Source: Flavobacterium soli DSM 19725 | GTDB lineage: Bacteria; Bacteroidota; Bacteroidia; Flavobacteriales; Flavobacteriaceae | Length of the DNA stretch: 64,000 nucleotides | Assembly: GCF_000422705.1 (NCBI RefSeq) | Contig: NZ_AUGO01000009.1 | Location: 186,001 to 250,000 of the forward strand | Direction of reading: 5' to 3' | Part shown: positions 54,006 to 62,327 of the stretch, piece after piece | Numbering within the stretch: the stretch's first letter is position 1 | Layout: each line of letters starts with the position of its first letter | The notes under the pieces: model-generated | What the model was told of the DNA's origin: nothing | The model's input: only the letters and a program-made list of their open reading frames with translations | Database searches by the model: none | Program-made: the position numbers and the translations under genes

Positions 54006-55076
54006 ATGGATTTTTTATTTATCAGAAATCATCGGCTTAAAAACCAACAATTGACCAATACCGAAGTTACTACCCCAGAAGGTTTAGTGAGTCACTTTGG
54101 CGCCATCCAAGCTCAAGATTATGCTATGGCAAAATGGGCCATCGGACTTCGAACTGAAAAAACTGAAAAAGACATTGAAGACGCTATCAATGAAGGCAAA
54201 ATAATTCGCACCCATATCTTACGACCAACCTGGCATTTCGTAGCAGCTGAAGACATTCACTGGATGCTAGAACTAACAGCTCCAAGCCTAAAAAGATTAG
54301 TAACAAGTGCGGCTGTAAAAATGGGGCTTGAAGACTCCTTGAATGCTTATAATAAAAAACTACAAAAATTATTATCAGGCAACAATCATCTCACAAGGGA
54401 AGAAATAATGCTGGAATTAGATATAAAAACCGGTAGTGTAAATAATATAAGTCCCGTAATCATCATGATGAATGCCGAACTTGAAGGGATCGTTTGCAAC
54501 GGAAAAATGCGTGGTAAAAAGTTTACTTATGCGTTATTAGAGGAAAGAGTTAAACCTAAAAATAACAAAATCAGTAAGGAAGAGGCTTTAGCTAAATTGG
54601 CCAGCAAATATTTCAAAAGCCACGGACCTGCAACAATTCAGGATTTTTCTTGGTGGTCTGGACTTTCACTTACAAACTCCAGACTGGCATTAGAATCAAT
54701 CAAGCCCGAATTAGCTACTTTTCAAATTGAAGACAAAACATATTGGTTTTACGAGGTTTCAATTTCAAATAAAGATGAAGAAGTCCTCATGCACTTACTA
54801 CCTGCATTTGATGAATTTCTAATAAGTTACAAAGACAGAACCGCTTCGATTGCGTTAGAACATCAGCCATTGGCTTTTACAAAAAATGGAATATTCAATC
54901 CCGTAATTGCACTCAATGGTAAAATTGAAGGAACTTGGAAACGCAGTATAAAAAAAGAAACGGTAAAAATAGAAATCAATCCAATCAATACTTTTAATAA
55001 CGAAACATCACAATTGATAATGAATCAGGCAAAAACGTATGCCGATTATTTAGGACTAAAAGTTGAAATAGCTTAA
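54006..55076 (+). CDS. AlkZ-like winged-helix DNA glycosylase (HTH_42 family)
   Basis: 356 aa from the ATG at 54006; a TTG 12 nt earlier is less likely. It shows the winged-helix pattern of the HTH_42 family: FGAIQAQDYAMAKWAIGLRT, RTHILRPTWHFVAAEDIHWM, SHGPATIQDFSWWSGLS and LLPAFDEFLISYKDR. The QxQ motif Gln35-Ala-Gln37 is that of AlkZ-type glycosylases, which unhook bulky or crosslinked adducts, and differs from the QxD of YcaQ types (from memory). It probably repairs alkylated or crosslinked DNA, but no self-resistance partner such as a biosynthetic cluster is nearby. Confidence 0.82.
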   Translation: MDFLFIRNHRLKNQQLTNTEVTTPEGLVSHFGAIQAQDYAMAKWAIGLRTEKTEKDIEDAINEGKIIRTHILRPTWHFVAAEDIHWMLELTAPSLKRLVTSAAVKMGLEDSLNAYNKKLQKLLSGNNHLTREEIMLELDIKTGSVNNISPVIIMMNAELEGIVCNGKMRGKKFTYALLEERVKPKNNKISKEEALAKLASKYFKSHGPATIQDFSWWSGLSLTNSRLALESIKPELATFQIEDKTYWFYEVSISNKDEEVLMHLLPAFDEFLISYKDRTASIALEHQPLAFTKNGIFNPVIALNGKIEGTWKRSIKKETVKIEINPINTFNNETSQLIMNQAKTYADYLGLKVEIA

Positions 55077-55186
55077 TTCTTAATGTCAAGAATTTCAAAA
55101 TCGAAATCCCACTCTTCTTTATTTTGATACCACAATTGCCCCTCTAAAACCTCCAAAGGACAATCAAAATTATTGGTATAAAGTCC
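55073..55186 (-). pseudogene. Fragment of a menC 3' end
   Basis: The minus strand reads GLYTNNFDCPLEVLEGQLWY and then a diverged tail to a stop that overlaps the AlkZ-like stop codon. The real menC ends GLYTNNFDCPLVVLEGQLWY plus 10 residues, and the DNA is nearly identical. Upstream of 55186 the similarity stops at once, although the frame stays open for about 17 further codons of unknown origin. Too short and start-less to be a gene. Confidence 0.85.
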
Positions 55187-55282
55187 TCGCTTATAAATCT
55201 TGTAGCATCTGATTGCAGTGAAAATATCCCTTGGCAATCGTTTTTAATTCTATAGAACCTTCTAAACCTTTAAGGAATAAGC

Positions 55283-55345
55283 AATGGAGTTTCGCCTTGT
55301 AATGAAGTTTTGCTAATGCGGAAAGAGGTGGAAAATAAAAAATAA
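55283..55345 (+). pseudogene. Fragment of the purL 3' end with its terminator
   Basis: The last ~60 bp of purL (encoding DEVSPWHEAFVNARKWVENKK) recur here with substitutions and a one-base deletion. They are followed, as after purL, by a diverged copy of the terminator hairpin (55371-55400). The rest of the 338-bp gap 55077-55414 holds the menC fragment and unassigned sequence at 55187-55282. Confidence 0.8.
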
Positions 55346-55414
55346 ATTATTATTTTTAAATAGTTGAGAAAAGGCTTTCAGTAAATGGAAGCTTTTTTAT
55401 ATAAAAACGTCTAT

Positions 55415-56173
55415 TTAGTAGGCTTCCATTTGACTGTCTTTCATATCTTCTGAAAATTTCTTAGTTACAATATCAGCCATTTCTAAAAAAGTCACCGTTT
55501 TAGCTTTCATTTCAGGCAATGCTATTACACTATTTTGATCAAGAATTTCAACTTTTTGAAGTAAGTACTCCTGTCCTAAACTTGTTGCATACAAAATCAA
55601 ACCAGGCACCCCATCAAACCTATCAGGTCCTGCATTCACTGGAATTTCCTCTGTAAACCATGCAGTGAATTCTGAATTGTATGCTTTTGAAATTGCTTTC
55701 TTGCATTTGTAACCAGCAATTATTTTAGTTTCTTCTGAAATTTCCCAGTTCCAAGGTATTAATTTGTCTTTGCCATTAAAATCAATTTCGGAATTATTCA
55801 TTTTAAAAAACATCAGATTGTTATCCAGTTCTTTATAATAAAAAAAGGGATGATGCTTTTTATGAATTTTAATTTGACTTAGACCTGATCCATTTTCATC
55901 AAGAGTAGTTTTTTCATAAATAAATTCCTTTGAATTTGGCTCCCTTTCATAGAAACTAATACCTGCAGAATATTGCAAAATAAACAATTTACAATGCTTC
56001 ATTTCTGCTAGTTTTGCTTTCTTAATATCTTCCGGCATGGAATTTAGCCTGTCATTACTAATAATTTCTTTTTCCGAATAAATGGCTTTAATGGTTTGTG
56101 CTTTTGCTCCAAAACTAAAAAAAACAATTGCTAAAAAAAATTCTTCATATAAAATTATATAGTAATAAAACAA
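55415..56173 (-). CDS. GLPGLI-family protein, start apparently frameshifted
   Basis: Open frame of 252 aa. The family motif is DRFDGVPGLILYAT; SGISFYEREPNSKEF-like N-terminal and KCKKAISKAYNSEFTAWFTE mid-regions also fit TIGR01200. GLPGLI proteins are exported, Bacteroidota-specific, of unknown function. The natural start ATG at 56148 gives MKNFF then a stop, because the A8 tract (56133-56140) is one base short; with nine A it would read MKNFFLAIVFFSFGAKAQ, a perfect signal peptide. The present frame can start only from an odd upstream ATG (56173). Confidence 0.75.
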   Translation of the reverse strand: MFYYYIILYEEFFLAIVFFSFGAKAQTIKAIYSEKEIISNDRLNSMPEDIKKAKLAEMKHCKLFILQYSAGISFYEREPNSKEFIYEKTTLDENGSGLSQIKIHKKHHPFFYYKELDNNLMFFKMNNSEIDFNGKDKLIPWNWEISEETKIIAGYKCKKAISKAYNSEFTAWFTEEIPVNAGPDRFDGVPGLILYATSLGQEYLLQKVEILDQNSVIALPEMKAKTVTFLEMADIVTKKFSEDMKDSQMEAY

Positions 56174-56281
56174 ATATAAACCAAACTCAATAACTACCTA
56201 CAGCTATTTAAAAATTTAAGAAAATATTTCATAAAATGAGTCCCTTTTTCTATTTTAGCAAAACTAAAAAAGTTAAGCTTT

Positions 56282-57028
56282 ATGAAAAATCTTGTCTGCT
56301 TGAATTGCAATGAAGCTGTTGAAAAAAACTATTGCTCCAATTGTGGACAAAAAACAGATACTCATCGGATAAATTTTAAGCATTTTTTAATTCATGATAT
56401 TTTACATGGAGTTTGGCACGTTGACAAAGGAATTCTATTTACCATTAAAGAAGCACTAACACGACCTGGAGAAGCAGCCTTAGATTACATAAGCGGCAAA
56501 AGAGTAAAATATTATAATGTGTTTTATTTGATAGTTATACTAGTCGGTCTTCAGCTTATTTTGGCCAATTATTATGAAAAACTCCAATTATTATATCATC
56601 CTGAAATATACCAAGCCCATAATGACATCGAAAAATATTCTTTTTTAACAGATTACAGCAAAATCTTAATTCTTGCACTTATTCCTTTATTCGCTGTGAC
56701 CAGCTATATGCTCTTTCGAAGAAAAAAATTAAACATCAGCGAACATTTCATACTTTCAGGAATGATTTTTTTAGGTGTGATACTTATTTCCCTATTCAGC
56801 TTATTACTTTCTTTTATTGATTTTTTAGAAAACTTTTCTACAATCGCGAAAATTATTGACCTATCCACTCCGTTTATTTTATTCTTATACATTAGCTTTG
56901 GCTATTATAAACCTTTCAAATCCATTTACAAACCATCAAACCTAATCTGGCGAGTATTTATTTTCGATATTTTGCTATTACTAGAAGTAGCATTTTTCCT
57001 GTTTTTATTAACTTTAGTTTTTGAATAA
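56282..57028 (+). CDS. DUF3667 membrane protein, tandem copy 1
   Basis: 248 aa: zinc ribbon CLNC / CSNCGQK, then FKHFLIHDILHGVWHVDKGI, AALDYISGKRVKYYNVFYL and about five membrane helices. It lacks the soluble insert of the 320-aa DUF3667 protein at 40.9 kb. The sequence just before it resembles the sequence just after the purL terminator. It ends 5 nt before its paralogue. Confidence 0.85.
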   Translation: MKNLVCLNCNEAVEKNYCSNCGQKTDTHRINFKHFLIHDILHGVWHVDKGILFTIKEALTRPGEAALDYISGKRVKYYNVFYLIVILVGLQLILANYYEKLQLLYHPEIYQAHNDIEKYSFLTDYSKILILALIPLFAVTSYMLFRRKKLNISEHFILSGMIFLGVILISLFSLLLSFIDFLENFSTIAKIIDLSTPFILFLYISFGYYKPFKSIYKPSNLIWRVFIFDILLLLEVAFFLFLLTLVFE

Positions 57029-57033
57029 ATTTT

Positions 57034-57795
57034 ATGAAACATAACTACTGCCTAAACTGCAACTCTCCCATAGATAATAACTTTTGTTCAAATTGTGGTC
57101 AAAAAACCGACACACACCCAATAACATTCAAGCATTTTATAATGCATGACGTGTTGCATGGTGTTTGGCATCTGGAAAAAGGCATCCTGTTTACCATAAA
57201 AGAAGTTTTCAAAAGACCTGGACAAGCAGCCTTGGACTATATCAAAGGAAAGCGTATTCGTTATTACAATGTGTTTTATTTAGCATTACTCATAATTGCC
57301 ATCGATGTGGTATTGCTGCATTATAGACAAAAAATCAATCAAGATTTTATAGACCCAAACAGAGCCGAAGATGTTGGTGATTTTCTCGCGAATTTTTCTA
57401 AAATAGCATTGTTCAGTATCGTTCCGCTCTTATCAATAAATGCAATGCTAATCTTTAAACGATTACGACTAAATTTTGCACAACATATGATTATTAGTGG
57501 AATGTCCCTATTGGGCATGCTTTTGATAAGTGTTTTTTATTTTCTTACAGATTTTCTAAATCATTTAGATTTAAAAATCTCTTTTGGATATCTAGAAACC
57601 ATCTCTTTCTTTCTTATTCCGTTCTTCCCAATTTGGTCCTATTATGATGCAACAAGAAAACTATATACGTTTTGGGGATTTTGCTGGAGAATTATTCTTT
57701 TCTATATTCTTTTAATAACGCAACTTTTGCTTATACTACAATGTATAGCGCTACTTTTCTATGACGGAAAACTTCATATGGACCTTATGCTGTAG
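57034..57795 (+). CDS. DUF3667 membrane protein, tandem copy 2
   Basis: 253 aa, clearly a tandem duplicate of the previous gene: CLNC / CSNCGQK, FKHFIMHDVLHGVWHLEKGI, AALDYIKGKRIRYYNVFYLA, and the same helix pattern with more divergence towards the C-terminus. Two neighbouring copies suggest a heteromeric membrane complex or simple gene duplication. It lies tail to tail with menC, 3 nt apart. Confidence 0.85.
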   Translation: MKHNYCLNCNSPIDNNFCSNCGQKTDTHPITFKHFIMHDVLHGVWHLEKGILFTIKEVFKRPGQAALDYIKGKRIRYYNVFYLALLIIAIDVVLLHYRQKINQDFIDPNRAEDVGDFLANFSKIALFSIVPLLSINAMLIFKRLRLNFAQHMIISGMSLLGMLLISVFYFLTDFLNHLDLKISFGYLETISFFLIPFFPIWSYYDATRKLYTFWGFCWRIILFYILLITQLLLILQCIALLFYDGKLHMDLML

Positions 57796-57798
57796 TAG

Positions 57799-58833
57799 CT
57801 ATAAATTAAAACTCCAATGTAAGTTTGAATCATACCACAATTGTCCTTCTAAAACCACCAAAGGACAATCAAAATTATTGGTATAAAGTCCTCCCGTTCC
57901 TAAACCCTGTGGCATTGGATTTTGCTGTAAAAACGTCCATTGCGCAATTGCATTCAAGCCAATATTACTCTCCAAAGCAGAGGTAATCCACCAACCAATA
58001 TTGTATTTTTCTGCTAAAGAAATCCACTCTTTTGAACCTCGAAAACCACCTATCAAACTGGGCTTTAAAATGATATATTGGGGTTGTATTTTCCGCAATA
58101 AAGCTTCTTTTTCTTCGTATGAAAACACGCCAATAAGTTCTTCATCTAAAGCAATAGGAATTGGAGTATTTTTACATAGCTCTGACATCCTGTCAGTACG
58201 TTTTTTTTGTATCGGTTGCTCTATACTATGTATTTCAAATTCAGATAATTGATTTATTTTATCTAAAGCTTCATCAGAAGTAAATCCGCCGTTTGCATCT
58301 ACTCTGATTTCTATAGTTTTTGCGTCGTAATTTTCCCGTATAAACCGCAATAAAGCGAGTTCTTTTTCAAAATCTATCGCACCAATTTTAAGTTTGATAC
58401 AGTTGAAACCTTGTGCCAGTTTTTCCTCGATTTGTTCCTTCATAAACGAAGGCTCTCCCATCCAAACAAGTCCATTAATCGGGATGCTTTTCTGCGTTTT
58501 GGTAAACTCCGAAGGAAAGAGTAAAAAAGGGGTTTCACTTGCTAATGATTGGAACGCCATTTCTACACCAAATTGAATCGAAGGAAACTCAATTAAAGCT
58601 TCCCAAAGAGCTTTTTCTCCTAGATGGATATTCTGGCACGTCCATCGTAATTTGGCTTCATAATCAGGTCTGTCGTCAATGCTTAGGGTCCTTAAAATTC
58701 CACACTCTCCTATTCCTTTTTTACCGTCTTGTTCCAAGATGATAAACCAGGTTTCTTTTTCCGTCAATACACCTCTTGAAGTGCCTGAAGGTTTTTTGAA
58801 GTTGAGCAGGTATTTATGGTAGGTTGCTTTCAA
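57799..58833 (-). CDS. menC: o-Succinylbenzoate synthase
   Basis: 344 aa, enolase superfamily, muconate-lactonising subgroup. Catalytic residues: Lys147/Lys149 in IKLKIG, metal ligands Asp179 in RVDANG, Glu205 in SIEQP and Asp230 in ALDEEL, and Lys257 in ILKPSLIGG. It dehydrates SHCHC to o-succinylbenzoate in menaquinone synthesis. It is placed near menA; other men genes (menB, menD, menE) are not in the window. Its 3' end has been copied to 55073-55186. Confidence 0.93.
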   Translation of the reverse strand: MKATYHKYLLNFKKPSGTSRGVLTEKETWFIILEQDGKKGIGECGILRTLSIDDRPDYEAKLRWTCQNIHLGEKALWEALIEFPSIQFGVEMAFQSLASETPFLLFPSEFTKTQKSIPINGLVWMGEPSFMKEQIEEKLAQGFNCIKLKIGAIDFEKELALLRFIRENYDAKTIEIRVDANGGFTSDEALDKINQLSEFEIHSIEQPIQKKRTDRMSELCKNTPIPIALDEELIGVFSYEEKEALLRKIQPQYIILKPSLIGGFRGSKEWISLAEKYNIGWWITSALESNIGLNAIAQWTFLQQNPMPQGLGTGGLYTNNFDCPLVVLEGQLWYDSNLHWSFNL

Positions 58834-58867
58834 GTAGGTTTAGAAATTAGGATTTGGAGAGAACTTA

Positions 58868-58905
58868 AACACAAAGTACACGAAGAATGCACAAAGTTCA
58901 CAAAG
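58868..58905. repeat. CACAAAGTTCACAAAG-type short repeat
   Basis: ACACAAAGTACACGAAGAAT followed by GCACAAAGTTCACAAAG, a small intergenic repeat type common in flavobacteria. It lies between menC and the small membrane protein gene. Confidence 0.4.
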
Positions 58906-58912
58906 CTTAAAC

Positions 58913-59173
58913 TTATTTTAAATTTCGAGACTTTGCTTCCTTATTAAGCAAGCCGACGTTGATCAACAAAGGAGTCAACGTTACCGGTAAGATAAATATT
59001 GGGAGAAATACAACAAATGAAAAATTGGATGTATCCTTCGTCGAATAAATATAGATTACAAAGGCAATCATAAACAACCAGACAATACCTATTCCAATTA
59101 AGAAGCCTTTGAATAAATCCCTTCTCTTTATTAGTTTTTCGTTGCTTAATTCAGATAGATTGTTGTTTTTCAT
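58913..59173 (-). CDS. Small two-helix membrane protein
   Basis: 86 aa from the ATG at 59173 (frame open to 59191). It begins MKNNNLSELSNEKLIKRRDL, an amphipathic N-terminus, and then has two membrane helices (about 23-44 and 55-75). Similar short flavobacterial proteins carry the doubtful label 'redox-active disulfide protein 2', but no Cys pair is present here. It follows the TPR gene by 10 nt. Confidence 0.7.
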   Translation of the reverse strand: MKNNNLSELSNEKLIKRRDLFKGFLIGIGIVWLFMIAFVIYIYSTKDTSNFSFVVFLPIFILPVTLTPLLINVGLLNKEAKSRNLK

Positions 59174-59183
59174 TTTTATGGAA

Positions 59184-60392
59184 TTAATCATTAAACAATT
59201 TCAAAATCCTCTCAAAATCATTCGATTTGAAACCTGCTTTCTTGAGGTCTTCAAAATCACGAACTGTCTGGATTTTCCAATCAATTAGGGCTGAAATATT
59301 TTGATTCTGGTATTTTTTATGGATCAGTTTTGCTTCCGAATATTCTCCGTTGAGCAAATAAGCATGGGCTAGATTGAGCTGTATTTGCAATTCTGAATCA
59401 TCAAGCTTCTCACCCTCTTTCAGGTATTTTATAGCTTTTCCGAATTGTTTTGAATACAAATAATAGGTTCCCAAAGCATTATAATCCATCACTTTTGCGT
59501 TTCCGTTATCAATGATTCCAGCATGTAAAAGTCGGATGGCTTCGTCATAGCGTTTGTTTTTAAAGTGCTGGAAAGCATCCAATCTGATACCATTATGAAT
59601 CGCTTCGTTTACGGGATTCTTGCTTAAACATTCGGCTCCAAAATCCTTGAACGCTTTTGATTTTTCTGAAGCCAATAATTTTTGGTATTCTTGGAATTTA
59701 TATTTGGCTTGCATTTTATCCAAGATACAAACACAAAAATCATCCGAATTGATCATCAATTGGGCTAAATTGGAGGTTTTGCACAAATCAATAATGGATT
59801 TTCGGTTTTCTGGACTCCAGCCTTTGCTTAACTTATAATCGACCCAAGGCACAACTTCTAATACGATTTTTTGCTTCATCAGCCAGTTATCGCTTTCAAA
59901 GGCGAAAAACATAGTACTTGTATTAGCTTTCAGACAGGCTGATTTTTCTAAGGAAAGTAATTTTGCATCCTTGTTTACGGGTGTGTTTTGTGCAAAACAT
60001 GCCTTGTCTGCTTTTCCTGATTCTTTATAGGCTGTTGCCAATTCGTTACTCGAAAAAATAGCATATTTGCATTTGTCATCGCCTGAAATCTTGGAAACTA
60101 TAAAAACTGCTCCAGCCGAACCTTGACTGATTCCCGAAGGATCGGGAATGGATTTTAGCAACGAAACCAAGCTTCCGGCCAATTGCTGATTGTCGTCGAG
60201 AGTGGTAATTCGGTAAACGACTTCTGTAGTTCCTTTTGGGAAATCTTCGGTTTTGACAACGATTCGGTCTCCGGCTCCAAGGTTTATTTCCTTGGTTGTG
60301 GCACGATTCTTATCCCAAAAGCCGTCTTGCTGTGCAAAAACCGTTTGGATTGTAGTGACAACTAAAAAAAGGAATATTGCTTTTTTAATCAT
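59184..60392 (-). CDS. Secreted TPR protein
   Basis: 402 aa with signal peptide (QTVFAQQ). The N-terminal half is a beta-rich unknown domain (RIVVKTEDFPKGTTEVVYRI). The C-terminal part holds three TPR-like repeats (RYDEAIRLLHAGI, QFGKAIKYLKEGEKLDDSE, EYSEAKLIHKKY). The role is unknown, perhaps scaffolding in the periplasm. It is encoded with the small membrane protein downstream. Confidence 0.75.
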   Translation of the reverse strand: MIKKAIFLFLVVTTIQTVFAQQDGFWDKNRATTKEINLGAGDRIVVKTEDFPKGTTEVVYRITTLDDNQQLAGSLVSLLKSIPDPSGISQGSAGAVFIVSKISGDDKCKYAIFSSNELATAYKESGKADKACFAQNTPVNKDAKLLSLEKSACLKANTSTMFFAFESDNWLMKQKIVLEVVPWVDYKLSKGWSPENRKSIIDLCKTSNLAQLMINSDDFCVCILDKMQAKYKFQEYQKLLASEKSKAFKDFGAECLSKNPVNEAIHNGIRLDAFQHFKNKRYDEAIRLLHAGIIDNGNAKVMDYNALGTYYLYSKQFGKAIKYLKEGEKLDDSELQIQLNLAHAYLLNGEYSEAKLIHKKYQNQNISALIDWKIQTVRDFEDLKKAGFKSNDFERILKLFND

Positions 60393-60406
60393 AGTGGATT
60401 ATTTTT

Positions 60407-60438
60407 AGACCTGAAGGTTTCGAAAACCTGTCAGGTCT
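60407..60438. repeat. AGACCTGA...TCAGGTCT palindrome
   Basis: Two stacked stems, AGACCTGA/TCAGGTCT and AGGTTT/AAACCT. The ACCTGTCAGGT theme is common in Bacteroidota intergenic DNA. No T-run follows on either strand, so it is not a standard terminator. Confidence 0.55.
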
Positions 60439-60454
60439 GGAAAATGGATTTAAA

Positions 60455-60534
60455 TCTAGCCCCGATGGTGCCATTGTTTGAGCTCTTGCAACTGCCGTAA
60501 GAGCTGTTGCAAAGCGAGTGGCTCCAGCGGGAAA
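60455..60534 (+). repeat. Dispersed palindromic repeat (CTAGCCCCGAT...GCGGGA type), copy 2
   Basis: It starts TCTAGCCCCGATGGTGCCAT and ends CAGCGGGAAAATGG, with a core that can fold two ways: AGCTCTT/AAGAGCT or TTGCAAC/GTTGCAA. It shares outer borders with copy 1 (46705-46784) but not the core. A short minus-strand frame across it is not a gene. Confidence 0.6.
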
Positions 60535-60569
60535 ATGGATTCCAAAAACGCCTAAACCTTTCGCTCCCA

Positions 60570-61247
60570 TTATAAATCGATTGAAGCACCAATTTCGAGC
60601 AACATCAGGTCTTTTCCAACATCGAAGAATTTTTTAATGGCTTCTTCGTGGTTGATTTCGATGTATCCGAAGGTATCGAAATGATAGCCTAGAACTTTAT
60701 CACATTCTACAAAATCTGAAGCCAAAATAGCATCATCGACATTCATAGTAAAATTATCTCCGATTGGGAAAATAGCCAAATCGAGCTTGGTTCTTAATGG
60801 AATGAGTTGCATATCGAAGGTTAGGGCGGTGTCGCCAGCGATATAGATATTTTTTCGTTCGCCTTCGATGACAAATCCACCTGGATTTCCGCCATAAGTT
60901 CCGTCGGGAAACGAACTTGAGTGGATAGCGTTTACGTATTTTACGTTTCCGAAATCGAAATCCCAGCTTCCGCCGTGGTTCATCGGGTGTGTAGTGAAGC
61001 CTTTCTTTTCATAATAGCCTGCGATTTCTGCATTGGAAACGATGGTGGCGTTGGTTCGCTGTGCAATGGTTTCTACATCGGCAATGTGGTCGCCATGTGC
61101 ATGTGTCAGCAAGATAAAATCGGCTTCAAGTGAATCGACATCAATGTGGGAAGCTTTTGGATTTGGGGAAATATAAGGATCTACTATGATTTTTTTTCCA
61201 CCAACTTCAATTCCGAGAGAGGCGTGTCCGTAAAAAGTAATTTTCAT
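60570..61247 (-). CDS. UPF0173-type metallo-beta-lactamase-fold hydrolase
   Basis: 225 aa. It starts MKITFYGHASLGIEVGGKKI and has the metal motif THAHGDHIAD, then NHGGSWDF, IAGDTALTFDM and GYHFDTFGYI, as in the UPF0173/UlaG-like group of metal-dependent hydrolases. The substrate is unknown. It follows menA by 27 nt, a pairing that may be conserved in flavobacteria. Confidence 0.88.
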   Translation of the reverse strand: MKITFYGHASLGIEVGGKKIIVDPYISPNPKASHIDVDSLEADFILLTHAHGDHIADVETIAQRTNATIVSNAEIAGYYEKKGFTTHPMNHGGSWDFDFGNVKYVNAIHSSSFPDGTYGGNPGGFVIEGERKNIYIAGDTALTFDMQLIPLRTKLDLAIFPIGDNFTMNVDDAILASDFVECDKVLGYHFDTFGYIEINHEEAIKKFFDVGKDLMLLEIGASIDL

Positions 61248-61274
61248 GTTTTTAAGTCTTTAAGCGTTATTATT

Positions 61275-62249
61275 CTAAGCATTCACAACTAAATCTGACA
61301 GGAGATAAATCAAACTCAACGATAGCAAAATAGAAAGTAAAAAGGTTGATATTGCTAATTTTTTTAGCTCCGGATCTAGGAGTTTTGGATTCTTGTTTTT
61401 ATAAACCCTAATCAAATGACTCGTAAGCGGGAAATAAATGACCAAAAAGAAATAGGTATCAAAATTTAATTTTTCAGGCTCAATATCCTTTACAAAATCT
61501 ACATAAACAGCAAACGCCAAGACCAATAGCATTGCTGAAATAACCAAAAAGAAATGGTATTTTTTGGCAGCGGCTCCACCAATTTTTACGACGATGGTGT
61601 TTTTTCCTGATTTTCGGTCGGACTCCTCATCACGCATGTTGTTTAGGTTTAGAACACCAACGCTTAAAAATCCGATAGCGATTGCCGGAAGACACAATTC
61701 CCAATCCACTTGTTTTGAATAGAGGAAATTAACACCTAAAGTGCTTACTAGACCGAAAAATATAAATACGAACAGGTCGCCATAGCCATTGTAGCCATAG
61801 GCGGTATTCCCAACGGTGTAGCGAATTGCGGAAGTAATGGCTAGAATTCCCAAGATTAGAAAAATAACAGAATACAGGATATGATCTTTCCCAAAAGCAA
61901 AATAAATCAATAAAACAGCAGAAATGAATGTCAAAATAGATGTTATGATCATCGCTCGTTTCATCGCTTGAGGCGAAATAACTCCACTTTGAATGGCGCG
62001 TTTTGGCCCTACCCTGTCTTCATTGTCTGTTCCTTTGATTCCGTCGCCATAATCGTTGGCAAAGTTGGAAAGGATTTGCAATCCAAGCGTTGTCAAGATG
62101 GCAAAACCAAACAATTGCCAGTTGAATACTTCGGTTGGCGTCAGGACATTATCGGTGGGATAGGCCAATGCATACATACTTCCAACGATGATGCCTGATA
62201 CCGAAAGTGGTAACGTTCTTACTCTTGCTGCTTCAATCCAATGTCTCAT
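61275..62249 (-). CDS. menA: 1,4-Dihydroxy-2-naphthoate polyprenyltransferase
   Basis: 324 aa, UbiA superfamily, with about eight or nine membrane helices. First Asp-rich motif NFANDYGDGIKGTDNEDRVG (about 62-81); second NLNNMRDEESDRKSGKNT. It prenylates DHNA to demethylmenaquinone in the inner membrane. It is probably cotranscribed with the MBL-fold gene and follows the PH-domain genes by about 80 nt. Confidence 0.93.
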   Translation of the reverse strand: MRHWIEAARVRTLPLSVSGIIVGSMYALAYPTDNVLTPTEVFNWQLFGFAILTTLGLQILSNFANDYGDGIKGTDNEDRVGPKRAIQSGVISPQAMKRAMIITSILTFISAVLLIYFAFGKDHILYSVIFLILGILAITSAIRYTVGNTAYGYNGYGDLFVFIFFGLVSTLGVNFLYSKQVDWELCLPAIAIGFLSVGVLNLNNMRDEESDRKSGKNTIVVKIGGAAAKKYHFFLVISAMLLVLAFAVYVDFVKDIEPEKLNFDTYFFLVIYFPLTSHLIRVYKNKNPKLLDPELKKLAISTFLLSILLSLSLIYLLSDLVVNA

Positions 62250-62327
62250 TTTAATTTGTTTATGAGTTTAAGGTTTAAAGGTTGTAAAATACAATCTTTC
62301 TTTTCTCTTTATTCTTTTCTCTAAAAT

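Noticed and set aside
55187..55302. Minus-strand stretch of ~38 codons ending at the menC fragment
   Set aside because: Part of it overlaps the purL fragment, no start codon, no family; not supported as a gene.
60407..60438. Terminator of the MBL-fold gene
   Set aside because: No T-run after the hairpin on either strand; treated as a repeat.
60385..60570. Minus-strand 61-aa open frame
   Set aside because: It lies entirely over two palindromic repeat elements and its composition reflects them; no start signal or family.
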